DNA from: Subtercola vilae
GTDB lineage: Bacteria > Actinomycetota > Actinomycetes > Actinomycetales > Microbacteriaceae
Direction: 5' to 3'
Assembly (NCBI RefSeq): GCF_004923255.1
Contig: NZ_QYRT01000003.1
Location: 116,628 to 180,627, forward strand
DNA length: 64,000 nt
Below are positions 63,164 to 64,000 of the stretch, one piece after another. The position numbers were made by a program, and so were the translations under genes. The stretch's first letter is position 1. Every line of letters begins with the position of its first letter. The notes beneath the pieces were generated by a model, which saw only the letters and a list, made by a program, of their open reading frames with translations, made no database searches and was not told where the DNA came from.

Positions 63164-63478
63164 CTACACCCGGCTGCGCACGCCGATCGACTCTTCGGCG
63201 ACCACTCGCAGCCCAGCCCCGCTGTTCGCCGACGCCGTGAGCGCATCGACCCAGGCGCGGTTCAGCGAGATCTCGGCGCTGCTGTCGAATTCGAACTGCA
63301 GCGCAATGGCCGGATGAAACCAGAGCGTGCGTGCATTCGCTGTGACCGAATCGGTGAAGTTGAGAGCGAATTTCTCTTCGCGGCGGAGCTTCGCGAGCAG
63401 CACCACTCGCAGGTGCGCGAGTGTTCGGTCGTCGAACTGCACGGTCGTTCCGGGGCTGCCGTAAATGAGTGAAGCCAT
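63164..63478 (-). CDS. DUF7882-type small protein
   Basis: The 104-aa protein (MASLIYGSPGTTVQFDDRTL, then HLRVVLLAKLRREEKFALNF) belongs to a small family found in many Microbacteriaceae, often in several copies and sometimes mislabelled as DNA ligase. No function is known. The conserved points are the YG start, the FDDRTL-HL motif, the WFHPAI segment and the LNRAWVDAL-x-ANS helix. Its presence supports the family-level placement of the organism. Confidence 0.75.
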   Translation of the reverse strand: MASLIYGSPGTTVQFDDRTLAHLRVVLLAKLRREEKFALNFTDSVTANARTLWFHPAIALQFEFDSSAEISLNRAWVDALTASANSGAGLRVVAEESIGVRSRV

Positions 63479-63679
63479 GTCACTTCCTAACTCGACACGC
63501 TGGTTATCGGCGGTCTGACCGGAAGTTTAGTGGATGCCCCCGACAGCCGCAGTCGATCTAGAGCACGATGCCGCGGTGGCCGTGTAGCACCGACGCGACC
63601 CTTGCTCGAATGGCCGATCGACGGCGCTTGCGATGGCGGCGACGGGTTCGGTGTCGGCCGAAACCGTGCGGAGGTCGAC

Positions 63680-63917
63680 ACCGGGTCGGGGGCCTGCTTT
63701 TCGCGACCGTCGCGACCGCGGTGGTGGCGCCAACCTCGTGATCGGTGTCGGGCTCGGCATCGCCCTCGTGTCGGGTCTGCTCGAAGTGCAGCGCAGCGCC
63801 ACCGGCGAAGACTTCGCCGGGCTCACCGGCGTGTTCTACGCCGTCGTATATGTGGGATTCCTCGTCTCGACCCTCATCGCCGACCTCGCCCTCCCGCGCC
63901 GTTCAGGGCGGGGTTGA
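63680..63917 (+). pseudogene. MFS transporter, frameshifted C-terminal remnant
   Basis: One frame gives GGLLFATVATAVVAPTS and then stops at about 63741; the next frame carries on with ANLVIGVGLGIALVSGLLEV and GLTGVFYAVVYVGFLVSTLI to a stop at 63917. Together they look like the last helices of an MFS transporter, where LEVQR before a helix is common. The front of the gene is missing. Between 63479 and 63680 I see no other gene. Confidence 0.65.
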
Positions 63918-64000
63918 GGTACGCCTTTCGGCTAGTTAGGCGGCCGAAAGGTGAGCATTTGCCGTACCTCAACCCCGCCCTGAACGGCGCGGGAGGGCGA
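63886..64000. repeat. 38-bp perfect palindrome with nested hairpin at the window edge
   Basis: Perfect 38-bp arms (63886-63923 and 63963-64000) flank a 39-bp loop. The loop holds a second hairpin, CCTTTCGGC (63924-63932) with GCCGAAAGG (63943-63951). The left arm covers the last codons and stop of the MFS remnant. The right arm reaches the last base of the window, so the true palindrome may be longer. Confidence 0.93.

Overview
The window is high-GC chromosomal DNA of an actinobacterium, most likely a member of the Microbacteriaceae. The inference rests on the ftsH-folE-folP-folB-folK-DUF3180-PH-panC-lysS gene order, frequent GTG starts with 4-nt ATGA/GTGA overlaps, a DUF222/HNH (13E12-type) protein, and a small DUF7882-type protein typical of that family. 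No gene names the genus.

Bases 1-31,700 are ordinary core chromosome. They hold the end of an M23 peptidase, ppa, tilS, hpt, a drug exporter with its TetR regulator, then a long plus-strand run from ftsH through folate synthesis, membrane PH-domain proteins, a DUF2520 protein, panC, lysS and two small membrane proteins. After that come cardiolipin synthase, pirin, clpC, an ArgA-like acetyltransferase, a Nudix hydrolase, ptsI, a carboxylesterase, radA and several metabolic genes.

Bases 31,863-45,079 are the accessory part. A tRNA-Ser(CGA) gene is followed by foreign DNA, and its own terminator now lies 13 kb away at 45,037-45,079. The tRNA 3' end is repeated three times (31,927, 40,719, 45,006), so two elements appear to sit in tandem. 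Element 1 carries an AbiE remnant (antitoxin intact, toxin truncated), a stress operon (UspA, VOC protein, glutamate decarboxylase, glutamate/GABA antiporter, a 52-aa ORF, a broken DoxX gene), an IS3-family copy with a nonsense mutation, and a frameshifted DUF1016 PD-(D/E)XK nuclease. Element 2 carries a Phd/RelE-like toxin-antitoxin pair, an unrecognised two-gene module with glycine-rich membrane segments, an HTH (excisionase-like) protein and a small Cys4 protein. No integrase is visible in either element. The two-gene module is my best candidate for an undescribed system, probably defence, but that function is inference only.

Bases 45,100-64,000 return to chromosome rich in regulator-transporter pairs: a two-component system, an ECF sigma factor, two MMPL exporters, MarR-MATE, PadR-UbiB, and TetR regulators facing their neighbours. 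Several remnants (ArsR, MFS) and long perfect palindromes at gene 3' ends are also present.
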